This document shows, one piece after another, positions 42,763 through 52,979 of a stretch of DNA of 61,840 nt. Both the position numbers and the translations under genes were made by a program. Source of the stretch: Candidatus Epulonipiscium viviparus (GTDB lineage: Bacteria > Bacillota > Clostridia > Lachnospirales > Cellulosilyticaceae); contig NZ_ABEQ01000006.1 of assembly GCF_000171335.1 (NCBI RefSeq), positions 1 through 61,840 of the forward strand. Reading direction: 5' to 3'. Every line of letters begins with the position of its first letter. Position 1 is the first letter of the stretch. The notes beneath the pieces were generated by a model. The model had not been told where the DNA came from. It did no database searches and was given only the letters and a program-made list of their open reading frames with translations.

Positions 42763-45082
42763 CAAAACCCCCCTACTTAGAGGGGTACTAGATTATGTGA
42801 AAACAGAGCCGACCTGCTTTGATGTTCCGGGGCATAAGATGGGAAAAGGCATAACACATTTACCAGATTTGTGGGGAGAAATGGTATTAAAAATGGACAT
42901 AAACTCTTCACCAGCAGTGGATAATCTGGCAAATCCAAAGAGTATTATTAAAGAGGCAGAAGTTTTGCTAGCAGATGCGTATGGGGCCGAGTTTGCATAT
43001 ATGTTAGTAAACGGATCAACCAGTGGTGTAATAGCTATGATTATGAGTGCGATATCATTTGGGGATAAAATAATTTTGCCTCGAAATGTTCATAAATCTG
43101 CGATAAACGCATTAATTCTCTCGGGAGGCATTCCAGTTTTTATAGATTCTGAAATTGATGAACAATTAGGGATATCAAATGGAGTAACACTAAGTAAGAT
43201 AGCCCATGCGTTGGATTTAAATCCGACAGTGAAAGCGGTATTTGTATTGCACCCAACATATTTTGGTGTAACATCAAACCTAAAAAGCATAATAAAATTT
43301 TGTCATGAGCGAGGCATAGCGGTTTTGGTGGATATGGCACATGGGGCGCATTTTGGATTTTCGGAATATACACCTGTAAATCCAGCAAGGCTAGGAGCAG
43401 ATCTTGTAACAACGAGTATGCATAAAACGGGAGGAGCACTCACTCAAACTTCTATAATTTTGCAAAATACAGGATTAATTACAAAAGAGAAAGTGCGATG
43501 CGCAATTAACTTATTGCAAACGACATCGGCATCATACTTATTGATGTGTTCGATAGATGAAGCGAGAAGGATGCTTGTGATAGAAGGAAAAGAGCGGCTA
43601 GATGCATTATATAAAATAGCGGCAAAGGCAAAAGCTGAAATAAACAGGATGAACGGACTTAGTTGTCTAATGCGGGAAGAATATGTTGAAGCAAAAGGAG
43701 TCTTTGATTTCGATGATTTAAAAATGGTTATTTCTGTAAAAGAGCTTTCAGTATCAGGATTTTTTGTATATGCATTATTGAAAGAAAAGTATAATATTCA
43801 AATTGAATTAGCAGAACCATTTGTGATCCTTGCAATTATTTCGTTTGGAGATACAGAACAAACAGTAAATAAATTAGTAACTGCACTTGCCAATATAAGT
43901 GAGTTATACTATAAAAAAGATAAAGGGAGCAAAAATACAATTCACTTTAATGAGTTTCCCAAAACAATTCTTTCTCCAAGAGATGCGTACTATTACGCCA
44001 AAAAAGAGGTTGACATAAGACAGGCAGTGGGTCAAATATGTGGAGAAGTTGTAATGATTTACCCTCCAGGGATACCAATAATTATTCCGGGAGAAAAGAT
44101 TAATCGAAAGCTCATTGACTATTTTCTGTACTTAATGCAAGAAAGTGTTATGATTTTGAAGGATAGTGAAGTTGTAGAGAATATATTAATAATAGATAAA
44201 AATTTGGAGGAAAATTCTATGGATTTATGGTATACAGAAAATCATCAAAACGATACAAAGTTTTCTATTCAGGTAAGCGAACATATTCATACAGAGAAAA
44301 GTGAATTTCAAGAAATAGACTTTTTTAAAAGTAAAACCTTTGGTACGTTTTTTACATTAGATGGGCTTATGATGGTAACTGAAAAAGATGAGTTTATTTA
44401 TCACGATATGATTGTGCATGTGCCTATGGCAGTTAATCCAGACGTTAAGAAAGTGTTAATAATTGGCGGAGGAGACGGAGGAACAGCGCGTGAAGTTTTG
44501 AGATATAGCAGTGTGGAACAGGTAGATATGGTAGAAATAGATGAAAGAGTAGTGCGTTTATGCCAAAAATATTTGCAGCAAACAGCTTGTAAGTTGGATA
44601 ATGATGTGCGCCTCAAGATGTATTTTGAAGATGGATTAAAATTTGTTCAAGAATGTGCAGATAATAGCTATGATTTAATTTTGGTAGACTCGACAGATCC
44701 AATAGGACCAGGAGAAGGGCTATTCACATATGCTTTTTATAATAACTGCAAGAGAATTTTGACAAAAAATGGTATATTAATTAATCAACATGAGAGCCCG
44801 TACTATGAAAGCTATGCTCATGAGATGCGTCGTTCATCGAAGAAAATTCGCGAAACATTTCCGATAGCAAAGGTGTATCAATTTCATATGCCGACATATC
44901 CATCTGGACATTGGTTATTTGGATTTGCGTCTAAGGAATTAGATCCTATTGTAGACCTAAAGGCAGACAAGTGGAATAGTCTGGGGCTAAAAACTAAATA
45001 TTATAATACGAATTTGCACGTGGGATCGTTTATGTTGCCAACATACGTAATAGAAATGTTAGAGGATACTGCAAATGTTTGA
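42752..45082 (+). CDS. Arginine decarboxylase-spermidine synthase fusion (SpeA-SpeE)
   Basis: A single 776-codon frame. Residues 1-489 are a fold-type I Orn/Lys/Arg decarboxylase of the Bacillus SpeA kind: [11 protein letters not shown] (24-34), NGSTSG (87-92), [12 protein letters not shown] and the PLP lysine in SMHKTGG (Lys225). Residues 490-776 are a full spermidine synthase: MDLWYTEN, the FxFKSKTFG region, [17 protein letters not shown] and [14 protein letters not shown]. The join is direct: LEENSM is encoded by TTGGAGGAAAATTCTATG, an intact ribosome site and start codon. The protein would thus link putrescine-pathway entry to aminopropyl transfer, with agmatinase encoded next. SpeA specificity for arginine is inferred from the adjacent speB. 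Confidence 0.85.
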   Translation: MNHNKTPLLRGVLDYVKTEPTCFDVPGHKMGKGITHLPDLWGEMVLKMDINSSPAVDNLANPKSIIKEAEVLLADAYGAEFAYMLVNGSTSGVIAMIMSAISFGDKIILPRNVHKSAINALILSGGIPVFIDSEIDEQLGISNGVTLSKIAHALDLNPTVKAVFVLHPTYFGVTSNLKSIIKFCHERGIAVLVDMAHGAHFGFSEYTPVNPARLGADLVTTSMHKTGGALTQTSIILQNTGLITKEKVRCAINLLQTTSASYLLMCSIDEARRMLVIEGKERLDALYKIAAKAKAEINRMNGLSCLMREEYVEAKGVFDFDDLKMVISVKELSVSGFFVYALLKEKYNIQIELAEPFVILAIISFGDTEQTVNKLVTALANISELYYKKDKGSKNTIHFNEFPKTILSPRDAYYYAKKEVDIRQAVGQICGEVVMIYPPGIPIIIPGEKINRKLIDYFLYLMQESVMILKDSEVVENILIIDKNLEENSMDLWYTENHQNDTKFSIQVSEHIHTEKSEFQEIDFFKSKTFGTFFTLDGLMMVTEKDEFIYHDMIVHVPMAVNPDVKKVLIIGGGDGGTAREVLRYSSVEQVDMVEIDERVVRLCQKYLQQTACKLDNDVRLKMYFEDGLKFVQECADNSYDLILVDSTDPIGPGEGLFTYAFYNNCKRILTKNGILINQHESPYYESYAHEMRRSSKKIRETFPIAKVYQFHMPTYPSGHWLFGFASKELDPIVDLKADKWNSLGLKTKYYNTNLHVGSFMLPTYVIEMLEDTANV
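42770..42785 (+). promoter_or_regulatory. Hairpin just after the SpeA-SpeE start codon
   Basis: CCCCT and AGGGG pair around a 6-nt loop, 18 nt into the fusion gene and just past the speD stop codon. The gene has only a weak ribosome site (AGATAG), so this stem could influence coupling of its translation to speD. Confidence 0.3.
44204..44221 (+). promoter_or_regulatory. Internal ribosome binding site and ATG for stand-alone SpeE
   Basis: TTGGAGGAAAATTCTATG: GGAGG with 7-nt spacing to an in-frame ATG, exactly where free SpeE proteins begin (MDLWYTEN). It is a strong site, the same kind as those used by other genes in the window, so free SpeE is probably made besides the fusion. Confidence 0.7.
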
Positions 45083-45917
45083 TATGATAAAGGGACCGAA
45101 ATTTATTTCATGTGAAGCTGAAGTTGAAGATGCGGAGATTGTAATATTTGGGGCACCATTTGATGGAACGACATCATTTAAACCGGGAGCGCGTTTTGGG
45201 CCTATGGCTATAAGAGGAGATTCATTTGGGTTAGAGACATATTCACCGTATCAAGACGAAGATTTGGAAGATAAAAGAATAGCAGATGTGGGAGATTTGG
45301 ATTTTCCGTTTGGAAATCCAGAGCGAGTTTTGCAAAACATTAATAAATTTACATCTAGCATATCTGGAAAAAAAACATTAATGTTAGGTGGAGAGCACTT
45401 AGTAAGTTTGGGAGTAATTGAGGCGTTAGCAGAGCAATATCCAGATATGTGCATAGTTCATTTTGATGCGCACACAGACTTGAGAGAAGAATATTTGGGT
45501 GAGAAACTCTCTCATGCTAGTGTTATAAAGAGAGCATGGGATATTTTAGGAGATAAACGAATTTTTCAATTTGGAATACGTTCTGGAACAAAAGAAGAAT
45601 TTGAGTTTGCTAAGAGACATACTTATTTAAATAAATTTAATGCTTCTATGATTAAAGAAGTTTTACCTCAATTGAAAGGAAAGAAAATTTATCTTACAAT
45701 TGATTTAGATGTATTAGACCCTTCTATATTTGCAGGAACAGGAACACCGGAGCCAGGTGGTGTGAGTTTTAACGAATTTTTAGAAAGTCTATTATGTTTA
45801 AAAGGTCTGGATTTTGTTGGAGCTGATATTGTGGAGCTTGCACCGCACTATGATCAAAGTGGGGTATCAACAGCAGTGGCGTGTAAAGTTGTAAGAGAAG
45901 TTTTGCTTATGTTATGA
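45075..45917 (+). CDS. speB: Agmatinase
   Basis: A 280-residue ureohydrolase. Manganese-ligand motifs are all present: GGEHLVSLGV (about residues 96-105), IVHFDAHTDLREEY (about 119-132) and LTIDLDVLDPSIFAGTGTPEPGG (about 207-229). It converts agmatine to putrescine and urea. It overlaps the speA-speE fusion by 8 nt, which supports arginine rather than ornithine or lysine as the substrate of that decarboxylase. Confidence 0.9.
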   Translation: MFDMIKGPKFISCEAEVEDAEIVIFGAPFDGTTSFKPGARFGPMAIRGDSFGLETYSPYQDEDLEDKRIADVGDLDFPFGNPERVLQNINKFTSSISGKKTLMLGGEHLVSLGVIEALAEQYPDMCIVHFDAHTDLREEYLGEKLSHASVIKRAWDILGDKRIFQFGIRSGTKEEFEFAKRHTYLNKFNASMIKEVLPQLKGKKIYLTIDLDVLDPSIFAGTGTPEPGGVSFNEFLESLLCLKGLDFVGADIVELAPHYDQSGVSTAVACKVVREVLLML

Positions 45918-46222
45918 AAATATCGGCACGAGTACAAATTCAGAAAAAAATTAAATTTTTGCGAAAAATGAGAAAGAATATATCAAAGGGACGCTATCCA
46001 AAAGGACTATATTTTTTGTGTACAGCAAGAGATAACGTGCAAACATTGGAAATAATACAGGGTAAATTTTTAAATGAGAGTTATGATGAGTGTTATTTGA
46101 TAGGGTTAGCCAAAAGTAAGAAAATTATATTAGAATATTTAGTAAATATTATTGATGAGATCTATAATAAAGGAACAGTATCTTTGAAACAGTTAAAGGA
46201 GAAGGAAAGAAGTTTATGGTAA
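45914..46222 (+). CDS. Small basic protein of unknown function
   Basis: A 102-residue protein I do not recognise. The first 28 residues are strongly basic (KIKFLRKMRKNISKGRYPKG); the rest, YFLCTARDNVQTLEIIQGKFL and SKKIILEYLVNIIDEIY, looks alpha/beta. It overlaps speB by 4 nt and the next gene by 7 nt, so it is translated in the same operon. No signal peptide or membrane helix. Confidence 0.6.
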   Translation: MKISARVQIQKKIKFLRKMRKNISKGRYPKGLYFLCTARDNVQTLEIIQGKFLNESYDECYLIGLAKSKKIILEYLVNIIDEIYNKGTVSLKQLKEKERSLW

Positions 46223-47331
46223 TTTTACAATTGACGGGAAGTATTCTTTTTATTCTGCTGACTGTGATAATATTAATTTTATTTTTGCCGAATAAGTATG
46301 TTATTTATATGGAAAATTGGGAACAATTATTATTGAAGATTAAGTTTATGCTTTGGAACTTTATTAAAATACAATTTGAATATATTAATAAAAAAGTGTT
46401 ATTTGAAGCTTATGTATTTAATAAATTAGTGTATCCATCATCGAAAGAAAAAAAGAAGAAAAATAAAAGATTTGGTGTTGACTTAAAGGCAAAGAAAACT
46501 AAGAAAAATGTGGAGAAAACACAATCTGAAAAAACGCCTAAAGCGAATGTAGCGTCATCTGAAAAAACATCTAAAGCGAATGTAGCGTCATCTGAAAAAA
46601 CGCCTAAAGTGAATATGGCAGATACTGGAAAATACAAGACTTTTATAAAGGGAATTAAAACTGAAGTTGAAATGCCAAAGCCTGTAGAGAATTGTGTGTA
46701 TCAAGTTGGTGAATTAGATAAGGAATTTCAGCAAGTATTAGATGAAGAGTTTATAAGAAATATGAATTTTTCATTAGCAAAAGAGTTTGAGATTGTGTTT
46801 AATTATAATTTAACAGAGGAATTTGATAGAGAATTCAATTCTACTTTTAGTATTATATTTGATGATACTGAGAGTAGGGACAAAAGAGAAGCTAAAGCGA
46901 AAAAAGTTAAAGAAAATGCTGAAAAGACTGATTACAAAAAAGTTTTTAGTACTATAAAAAATAGTGAATATAGACACGATGCGGTATCGAGATTTGTAAC
47001 AGCATTGAAAAAAACGATAAAAGCGACAGCTCCAGACAAATTTCAGTTTGAAGTGGAAGTAGGTGCAAAGTCAGCAGCAACAACGGGAGAAATTATCGGT
47101 GCTTGCGCTATGTTTTATCCTTATTATGCTCCGTATGGAACAATTAATGGAAATTTTAGTGATGAAGTTCTTAAAGGTGATGCTTTTATAAAGGGGCAAT
47201 TTAATGTTGCGACACTGATGTTGATAATGTTAAATCTTATAGTGTATAAACCGTTTAGAATTTTTACGCAAGAGATTTTAGATAGTATGAAACCAGAGAA
47301 GAAAGAGGAATCAAATGATGACAGAAAATAA
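46216..47331 (+). CDS. DUF2953 membrane protein, YtfI-like
   Basis: A 371-residue protein with one N-terminal membrane helix (GSILFILLTVIILILFLP). The C-terminal half, from FQFEVEVGAKSAATTGEIIGACAMFYPYY to the end, is the DUF2953 core. Between them is a charged linker with three 11-residue tandem repeats (EKTPKANVASS, EKTSKANVASS, EKTPKVNMADT) encoded by 33-nt units. DUF2953 genes usually precede gerW as here; they are linked to sporulation by context only. Confidence 0.75.
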   Translation: MVILQLTGSILFILLTVIILILFLPNKYVIYMENWEQLLLKIKFMLWNFIKIQFEYINKKVLFEAYVFNKLVYPSSKEKKKKNKRFGVDLKAKKTKKNVEKTQSEKTPKANVASSEKTSKANVASSEKTPKVNMADTGKYKTFIKGIKTEVEMPKPVENCVYQVGELDKEFQQVLDEEFIRNMNFSLAKEFEIVFNYNLTEEFDREFNSTFSIIFDDTESRDKREAKAKKVKENAEKTDYKKVFSTIKNSEYRHDAVSRFVTALKKTIKATAPDKFQFEVEVGAKSAATTGEIIGACAMFYPYYAPYGTINGNFSDEVLKGDAFIKGQFNVATLMLIMLNLIVYKPFRIFTQEILDSMKPEKKEESNDDRK

Positions 47332-47761
47332 TATTGGAAGTTTGTTAAAAGATTTGGAACATTTTATTACGACTAAAACTGTGGTAGGAGAGCCAATCCA
47401 TATAGAGAGTACAATTTTAGTACCGTTAGTAGATGTAAGTTTTGGGCTTGGTATTGGCGGAAATAGCTCATCAAAACTGAAGGAAAAAAATAAGGAAAAA
47501 GAAAGATATGTTGATGGACCGATGGGAGCAAATGCAGGAGGTGTGGGCGCAAAAATTTCTCCAAGTGCTGTACTTGTAATTCAAAATGGGACGACACAGT
47601 TGATTAGTCTGAAAAACCAAGATGGGCTTAGTAAGTTATTGGATATGGCGCCTGGAATTGTAGCAAATATTCCGGATGTACTCAATAAATTAAAAGTGAA
47701 TAAGAAAACAGAACAAACGGTAGAACATAACGTGGATGAAGATGAGGAACTTATATTTTAA
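47315..47761 (+). CDS. gerW: GerW/YtfJ-family sporulation protein
   Basis: A 148-residue protein with the family core VVGEPIHIESTILVPLVDVSFGLGIGG, a Lys-rich insert, then GANAGGVGAKISPSAVLVIQNG. In Bacillus GerW is a forespore protein needed for proper germination. It starts inside the DUF2953 gene (17-nt overlap) after GAAAGAGG. Confidence 0.85.
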   Translation: MMTENNIGSLLKDLEHFITTKTVVGEPIHIESTILVPLVDVSFGLGIGGNSSSKLKEKNKEKERYVDGPMGANAGGVGAKISPSAVLVIQNGTTQLISLKNQDGLSKLLDMAPGIVANIPDVLNKLKVNKKTEQTVEHNVDEDEELIF

Positions 47762-47785
47762 AAAAGCTCCGAAAAAAGGAGCTTG
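47762..47785 (-). terminator. Terminator of the rubrerythrin gene
   Basis: AAGCTCC pairs perfectly with GGAGCTT across a 6-nt loop; on the minus strand it is followed by T4-6. It also lies directly after gerW and may end both transcripts. Confidence 0.75.
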
Positions 47786-47793
47786 TGTGGTGA

Positions 47794-48342
47794 CTAACTA
47801 AAAAATCTTTGTAGAAGACCTTGGAAAGCTTTACCGTGTCTAGCTTCATCTTTTGCCATTTCGTGAACAGTATCATGAATCGCATCAAGATTAAGCTGTT
47901 TCGCAAGAGTTGCTAATTCTTTTTTACCTGCAGTGGCGCCATGTTCGGCAGCAACACGCATTTCGAGATTTTTCTTGGTAGAGTCGGTTACAACTTCGCC
48001 AAGTAGTTCAGCAAACTTTGCGGCATGCTCGGCCTCTTCGAAAGCTGCTTTTTCCCAGTAGACTCCGATTTCTGGATAACCTTCGCGATAAGCAACTCTG
48101 GCCATGGCAAGATACATTCCAACTTCACTACACTCACCTTCGAAGTTGGCACGAAGACCGTCGACGATTCGTTGGTCAACCCCCTGAGCTACACCAACAA
48201 CATGTTCATCTGCAAAAACAAGACCGTTAGTTGCTTCTTGTTTTTTGAACTTACTAGCAGGTGCTTTACAAATAGGGCATTGCTTAGGTGGTTCAGTTCC
48301 TTCGTGAATATATCCACATACAGTACAAATAAATTTTTCCAT
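47794..48342 (-). CDS. Reverse rubrerythrin
   Basis: A 182-residue protein with the rubredoxin domain first: Cys6, Cys9, Cys22 and Cys25 bind one iron. The ferritin-like diiron domain follows, with Glu ligands in [37 protein letters not shown] and [11 protein letters not shown]. In clostridia reverse rubrerythrins are NADH-linked peroxidases protecting against oxygen. Ribosome site GGAGGATC. Confidence 0.9.
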   Translation of the reverse strand: MEKFICTVCGYIHEGTEPPKQCPICKAPASKFKKQEATNGLVFADEHVVGVAQGVDQRIVDGLRANFEGECSEVGMYLAMARVAYREGYPEIGVYWEKAAFEEAEHAAKFAELLGEVVTDSTKKNLEMRVAAEHGATAGKKELATLAKQLNLDAIHDTVHEMAKDEARHGKAFQGLLQRFFS

Positions 48343-48377
48343 TTTGATCCTCCTATAAATGTCAATTAATGAGATTT

Positions 48378-48407
48378 ACGATAGCATCTATGAGATGGGT
48401 TAGTCAA
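48378..48407 (-). promoter_or_regulatory. Candidate promoter of the rubrerythrin gene
   Basis: On the minus strand TTGACT, 18-bp spacer, TATCGT. A good -35 with a poor -10, as in promoters that need an activator. Confidence 0.35.
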
Positions 48408-48493
48408 CTATAATTATTATAAGTAGCCTATAATATAAAGTATAAGGCTGATATAATAACAATAGATTTTTTTAGATTAATGAAAGGAAAGGC

Positions 48494-50062
48494 ATGTATC
48501 TTACACTATATAGAAAGTACCGTCCACAAAAGTTTTCGGACATGGTTGGGCAGGAGCATATTACAAAAACATTAAAGAATCAAATAAAATTAAATAGAAT
48601 TGCTCATGCTTATCTTTTTACTGGTAGTAGAGGTACAGGAAAAACTACAGCGGCTAAAATCTTTGCACGAGCAATAAATTGTAAAAATTCAGTTGACGGC
48701 AAACCATGTGAAAAATGTGTAGTTTGCAAAGAGATCGCGGAGGGAGCTTTTGTTAATATTATAGAGTTGGACGCAGCATCTCATAATGGAGTCGATGATA
48801 TTCGCCAGATTAATGAGGAAGTATTATATACACCTGCGGTGGGAGTATATAAAGTATATATTATAGATGAAGTTCATATGCTTTCGCCAGCAGCCTTTAA
48901 TGCGATGCTAAAAACATTAGAGGAGCCACCGCCATATGTTGTATTTATTTTAGCAACAACAGATCCTCAAAAGATTCCTGCAACAGTTTTATCTAGATGC
49001 CAGCGATTTGATTTTAGACGAATTAGTACAAGTGATATCTGTGATTGCTTATTAGACTATATGCAACGTGAAAATATTGAGATAGAAAAAGAGGCAGTAG
49101 AACTGATTGCACGATTAGCAGATGGTGGAATGAGAGACGCGTTAAGTATATTAGAACAGTGTATTTCCTTTTATATAGATGAGAAAATCACACATAGTAA
49201 AGTGTTAAAACTTGTTGGGGCTGTTGATAACGCTCTACTTTTTGAAATGATGAATGCAGTGATAGAAATGGATGCAGCAAAAGCTATAGCAGTTTGTAAT
49301 GAGATTAATCAACAAGGCAGAAATATTAAGCAGTTTGCAAAAGATTTGCTTATGCATACCAGAAATTTATTGATAGCAAAAACAACAGAGCAAAAAACTG
49401 AAATATTAGATTATACGCAAGAGCACGTTAGAGAATTAACGCAGCAAGCAAATGAATTAGCAATAGAGACTATATTTAGATATATTAAGAATTTTACAGA
49501 ATTAGATATGGAGATGAAAACTTCGACATTTCCGAGAATTACACTAGAAGTGGCGGTTATAAAATTATGTACACCAGAGGTTGATTTGTCAAAAGATTCT
49601 GTTCTTGATAGAATGCTTTCGATAGAAAAACAATTGGAAGAAGTAAAAAAAAACGGCATTAAAGTAGTGGAGAAGGCTTCCGAGGAAGCTGTAGTAACAG
49701 AAATTGAAAGAGTAAAGGCAACGTCTGAAGAATACCAAACTTTCTTGCCAATATGGGAGAAAGTTTTAGCGAAATTGTGGTCATTAACGAGGTCATTATT
49801 TGAGGCTGGCACTCTAGAAATGTATGTAGAACATGATGTTATACAAATAGTAGATAGATCATCGCAAAATAATGCAGCTAATAAAAGATCCACATTGGCT
49901 GAAGGTGTGTTAAAAGAAATAAGGGATAAAATTATAGAAGTGACAGGTAAAGAATATACTATAAGAGCTATAGATGAAGTAATATATTCGCAAAATTCAG
50001 CAGCAGAAATATTATCAATGATTGGAAATAGAGTAAATTACTCAATTACAGCAGTAAAATAG
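48494..50062 (+). CDS. dnaX: DNA polymerase III subunits gamma and tau
   Basis: A 522-residue clamp-loader ATPase. Walker A GSRGTGKTTAAK (about residues 44-55), a four-Cys zinc site (CKNSVDGKPCEKCVVC), Walker B YIIDEVHML, and the sensor region LATTDPQKIPATVLSRCQRFDFRR. The C-terminal tau part is short. No obvious slippage heptamer for a gamma form was noticed. First gene of the conserved dnaX-ybaB-recR operon; ribosome site GAAAGGAAAGG. Confidence 0.95.
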   Translation: MYLTLYRKYRPQKFSDMVGQEHITKTLKNQIKLNRIAHAYLFTGSRGTGKTTAAKIFARAINCKNSVDGKPCEKCVVCKEIAEGAFVNIIELDAASHNGVDDIRQINEEVLYTPAVGVYKVYIIDEVHMLSPAAFNAMLKTLEEPPPYVVFILATTDPQKIPATVLSRCQRFDFRRISTSDICDCLLDYMQRENIEIEKEAVELIARLADGGMRDALSILEQCISFYIDEKITHSKVLKLVGAVDNALLFEMMNAVIEMDAAKAIAVCNEINQQGRNIKQFAKDLLMHTRNLLIAKTTEQKTEILDYTQEHVRELTQQANELAIETIFRYIKNFTELDMEMKTSTFPRITLEVAVIKLCTPEVDLSKDSVLDRMLSIEKQLEEVKKNGIKVVEKASEEAVVTEIERVKATSEEYQTFLPIWEKVLAKLWSLTRSLFEAGTLEMYVEHDVIQIVDRSSQNNAANKRSTLAEGVLKEIRDKIIEVTGKEYTIRAIDEVIYSQNSAAEILSMIGNRVNYSITAVK

Positions 50063-50075
50063 GGAGGAATATAAA

Positions 50076-50417
50076 ATGTCAAAACAAAATTTTGGAATGC
50101 CTAATATGGGGCAACTGATGAAGCAAGCACAAAAGATGCAAAAGCAGATGGAAGAAGCACAAGAAAAATTGGCGGACCTGACTGTAACAGCAACAGTGGG
50201 AGGGGGCATCGTAGAAGTTGTAGCGAGCGCTAATAAAGAAATAAGAAATGTGACAATCAAGGAAGAGGCAGTAGATCCAGATGATATTGAAACTTTAGAA
50301 GATCTAGTTATGACGGCTGTTAATGAGGCTCTTAGACAAGCGGAAGAATTATCTCAAAAAGAAATGGCTAAAATTACTGGTGGAAATCTGCCTCCAGGAA
50401 TGGGAGGATTGTTTTAG
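50076..50417 (+). CDS. ybaB: YbaB/EbfC nucleoid-associated protein
   Basis: A 113-residue DNA-binding protein: [25 protein letters not shown] forms the N-terminal helix, then [25 protein letters not shown] and [20 protein letters not shown]. It lies between dnaX and recR as in most bacteria. AGGGAGG precedes the ATG; its stop overlaps the recR GTG. Confidence 0.95.
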   Translation: MSKQNFGMPNMGQLMKQAQKMQKQMEEAQEKLADLTVTATVGGGIVEVVASANKEIRNVTIKEEAVDPDDIETLEDLVMTAVNEALRQAEELSQKEMAKITGGNLPPGMGGLF

Positions 50418-51019
50418 TGAATAATTATTATGGAAGCAAGATGCTTTCGCTAATTGGAGAGTTATCTAAGCTTCCGGGGATTGGTACAAAGTCTGCAAGT
50501 AGGCTGGCATTTTATATAATTTCTATGCCAAAAGATAAAGTAGATCAGTTGGCAAAAGCAATTGTAGAAGCAAAGGAAAATATTCGTTATTGTGAAAAAT
50601 GCTGTACCGTGACTGATGATGTATTGTGTCCTATTTGTAAAGATGATAGACGAGAAAAGAATCTTATTATGGTAGTAGAGGATTCACGAGATATGGCTGC
50701 CTATGAAAAAACAGGTGAATATCGAGGCGTATACCACATATTAAACGGAGCAATTTCACCTCTTATGGGAGTTGGACCCAATGATATAAAGGTTAAGGAA
50801 CTGTTAAGTAGAATAAAAAACGAGAAAATAGACGAGATAATATTAGCAACTAACCCAAATATAGAAGGTGAAGCAACAGCAATGTATATTAGTAAGCTCA
50901 CTAAACCACTTGGAGTGAAAACTACTAGGATAGCACATGGGGTTCCAGTTGGAGGAGATTTGGAGTATGTAGATGAAGTAACGTTATCACGTGCCTTACA
51001 GGGTAGAATGGAAATTTAG
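50417..51019 (+). CDS. recR: Recombination mediator RecR
   Basis: A 200-residue protein with the helix-hairpin-helix region [19 protein letters not shown], a four-Cys zinc site ([16 protein letters not shown]), the Toprim domain starting [28 protein letters not shown], and the Walker-like end. It loads RecA at gaps with RecF and RecO. GTG start overlapping the ybaB stop. Confidence 0.95.
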   Translation: MNNYYGSKMLSLIGELSKLPGIGTKSASRLAFYIISMPKDKVDQLAKAIVEAKENIRYCEKCCTVTDDVLCPICKDDRREKNLIMVVEDSRDMAAYEKTGEYRGVYHILNGAISPLMGVGPNDIKVKELLSRIKNEKIDEIILATNPNIEGEATAMYISKLTKPLGVKTTRIAHGVPVGGDLEYVDEVTLSRALQGRMEI

Positions 51020-51045
51020 AACGTCCTATTAGTGGGCGTTTTTTT
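51020..51045 (+). terminator. Terminator after recR
   Basis: AACGTCC pairs with GGGCGTT (one G-U) across a 7-nt loop and is followed by T7. Confidence 0.85.
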
Positions 51046-51122
51046 ATTTATATTCCCTTGCCTTATTAATAAAAAAAAAGTATACTAAAAAAAATTAATA
51101 AATGGAAAAGGAAGAAGGAACT

Positions 51123-52976
51123 ATGTTTAAAATTTTATCAAAAATAAAAAAAGTATCAGATATCAAAGAATTAGATACAAAACAGCTAGAAGTTCTTTCG
51201 CAAGAGGTCAGGCAATTTTTAATTAGATCTATTTCTAAAACAGGAGGGCATCTGGCATCAAATTTGGGAGTAGTGGAGTTGACACTAGCATTGCATTATG
51301 TTTTTGATTCACCAAAAGATAAAATAGTCTGGGATGTGGGGCATCAATCATATACTCACAAAATTTTGACAAGTAGAAAAACAAAATTTAAAACATTAAG
51401 GCAATTTGGTGGAATAAGCGGATTTATAAAGCGTCAAGAAAGTCCACATGATATTTTTGAAACGGGGCATAGCTCGACATCTATTTCTGCAGCATTGGGA
51501 ATTGCAACAGCAAGAGATTTACAAAATGAAAAATTTAATGTAATAGCAGTGATAGGAGATGGGGCCTTAACAGGAGGAATGGCTTTTGAAGCATTAAACA
51601 ATGCGGGGCGTTCAAATAATAACTTAATAGTGGTGTTAAATGATAATGAGATGAGTATTTCGAAAAATGTTGGAGGTATAAGTAAATACCTTACATCGCT
51701 TAGAGCAAATCAAAAGTATCAAAATGTAAAAATAAAAGTGATACGTTGCTTAGAAAAAATTCCTAAAATTGGAGATTCATTAAAAGGAACAATTAAATAT
51801 ACTAAAGATAGTTTAAAAAACATGGTGATTCCTGAAACAATATTTGATCAGATGGGATTTAAATATTTTGGACCGATTGATGGGCATAATGTAGAAGGAT
51901 TAATTAAAATTTTTTCGCAGGCAAAAACAATTAATGGTCCAATATTAATTCATGTTAATACTATAAAAGGAAAAGGGCATTATTTAGCAGAAAAGGAGCC
52001 AGAAAAGTATCATGGGGTTTCTTCAGTTAGGGCTCAATCTGAATATACTTTCTCAGATGCCTTTGGAGACGCTATTGTTGATATAGCCAAAGATGATGAT
52101 AAGATTGTTGCCATAACTGCTGCAATGACAGAAGGCGTGGGGCTAAAAAAATTTAGTGAGAAATTTCCAAAACGATTTTTTGATGTAGCAATAGCCGAAC
52201 AGCATGCCGTAACTTTTGCAGCAGGCATGGCTATTGAGGGAATAAAGCCCGTAGTAGCAATATATTCTTCATTTTTGCAAAGGGCATATGATCAAATTTT
52301 ACATGATTGCGCATTGCAGAATTTACCTGTTGTGTTTGCAATTGATAGAGCTGGGTTGGTGGGAGAAGATGGGCAAACGCATCAAGGAATATTTGATATA
52401 GCATATCTTTCGCATATTCCTAACATGACGATTTTGTCACCCAAATATCCAGGTGAAATAAAAAGCGCATTAAAATATGCATTAGTTAAAAAAACACCTG
52501 TCGCGATAAGATATCCGCGTGGAAATGTAGAAGAAACAGAATTGAGTGCCGTGATTTATAATCAGGATATAAGTCCGGTAGTGCATATAAAAGGTAAAGA
52601 AATTTTAATTATGGCAACAGGAAAAGCAACTATTTGGGGATTGGAAGTATGTAAAGAATTGCAAAGCGACCATAATATAATAGCAGGTTTAGTTGAGATT
52701 CCTGTTATAACGCCATTAAATGTTGATGTTTTAATTGAATTGGTAAAAGGTTATAGCACTGTTGTGACAATAGAAGATCATGTTTTGACAGGCGGATTTG
52801 CTAGCTTGATTGTAAGAGCATTGGTGGCTAATGACGTGTCAAAAAAATATATTCAATTTGGCTATGAAGATGGTGTTATAGAACATGGAAAGATAGATGA
52901 ATTATTAAAAAAATATAATATGTTGCCTAAACAAATGGTAGCAATAATAAATGATAAAATGAACAAGGAAACTTAA
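51123..52976 (+). CDS. dxs: 1-deoxy-D-xylulose-5-phosphate synthase
   Basis: A 617-residue thiamine-diphosphate enzyme, first step of the MEP isoprenoid pathway. IVWDVGHQSYTHKILTSRK (about residues 66-84), GDGALTGGMAFEALNNAG with NLIVVLNDNEMSIS for thiamine-diphosphate binding, and the C-terminal AEQHAVTFAAGMAIEG and RAGLVGEDGQTHQG motifs. The ATG after AAGAAGGAA matches family starts; an ATG 21 nt upstream is in frame but has no ribosome site. First gene of the dxs-tlyA-nadK-argR block. Confidence 0.95.
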   Translation: MFKILSKIKKVSDIKELDTKQLEVLSQEVRQFLIRSISKTGGHLASNLGVVELTLALHYVFDSPKDKIVWDVGHQSYTHKILTSRKTKFKTLRQFGGISGFIKRQESPHDIFETGHSSTSISAALGIATARDLQNEKFNVIAVIGDGALTGGMAFEALNNAGRSNNNLIVVLNDNEMSISKNVGGISKYLTSLRANQKYQNVKIKVIRCLEKIPKIGDSLKGTIKYTKDSLKNMVIPETIFDQMGFKYFGPIDGHNVEGLIKIFSQAKTINGPILIHVNTIKGKGHYLAEKEPEKYHGVSSVRAQSEYTFSDAFGDAIVDIAKDDDKIVAITAAMTEGVGLKKFSEKFPKRFFDVAIAEQHAVTFAAGMAIEGIKPVVAIYSSFLQRAYDQILHDCALQNLPVVFAIDRAGLVGEDGQTHQGIFDIAYLSHIPNMTILSPKYPGEIKSALKYALVKKTPVAIRYPRGNVEETELSAVIYNQDISPVVHIKGKEILIMATGKATIWGLEVCKELQSDHNIIAGLVEIPVITPLNVDVLIELVKGYSTVVTIEDHVLTGGFASLIVRALVANDVSKKYIQFGYEDGVIEHGKIDELLKKYNMLPKQMVAIINDKMNKET

Positions 52977-52979
52977 AAA

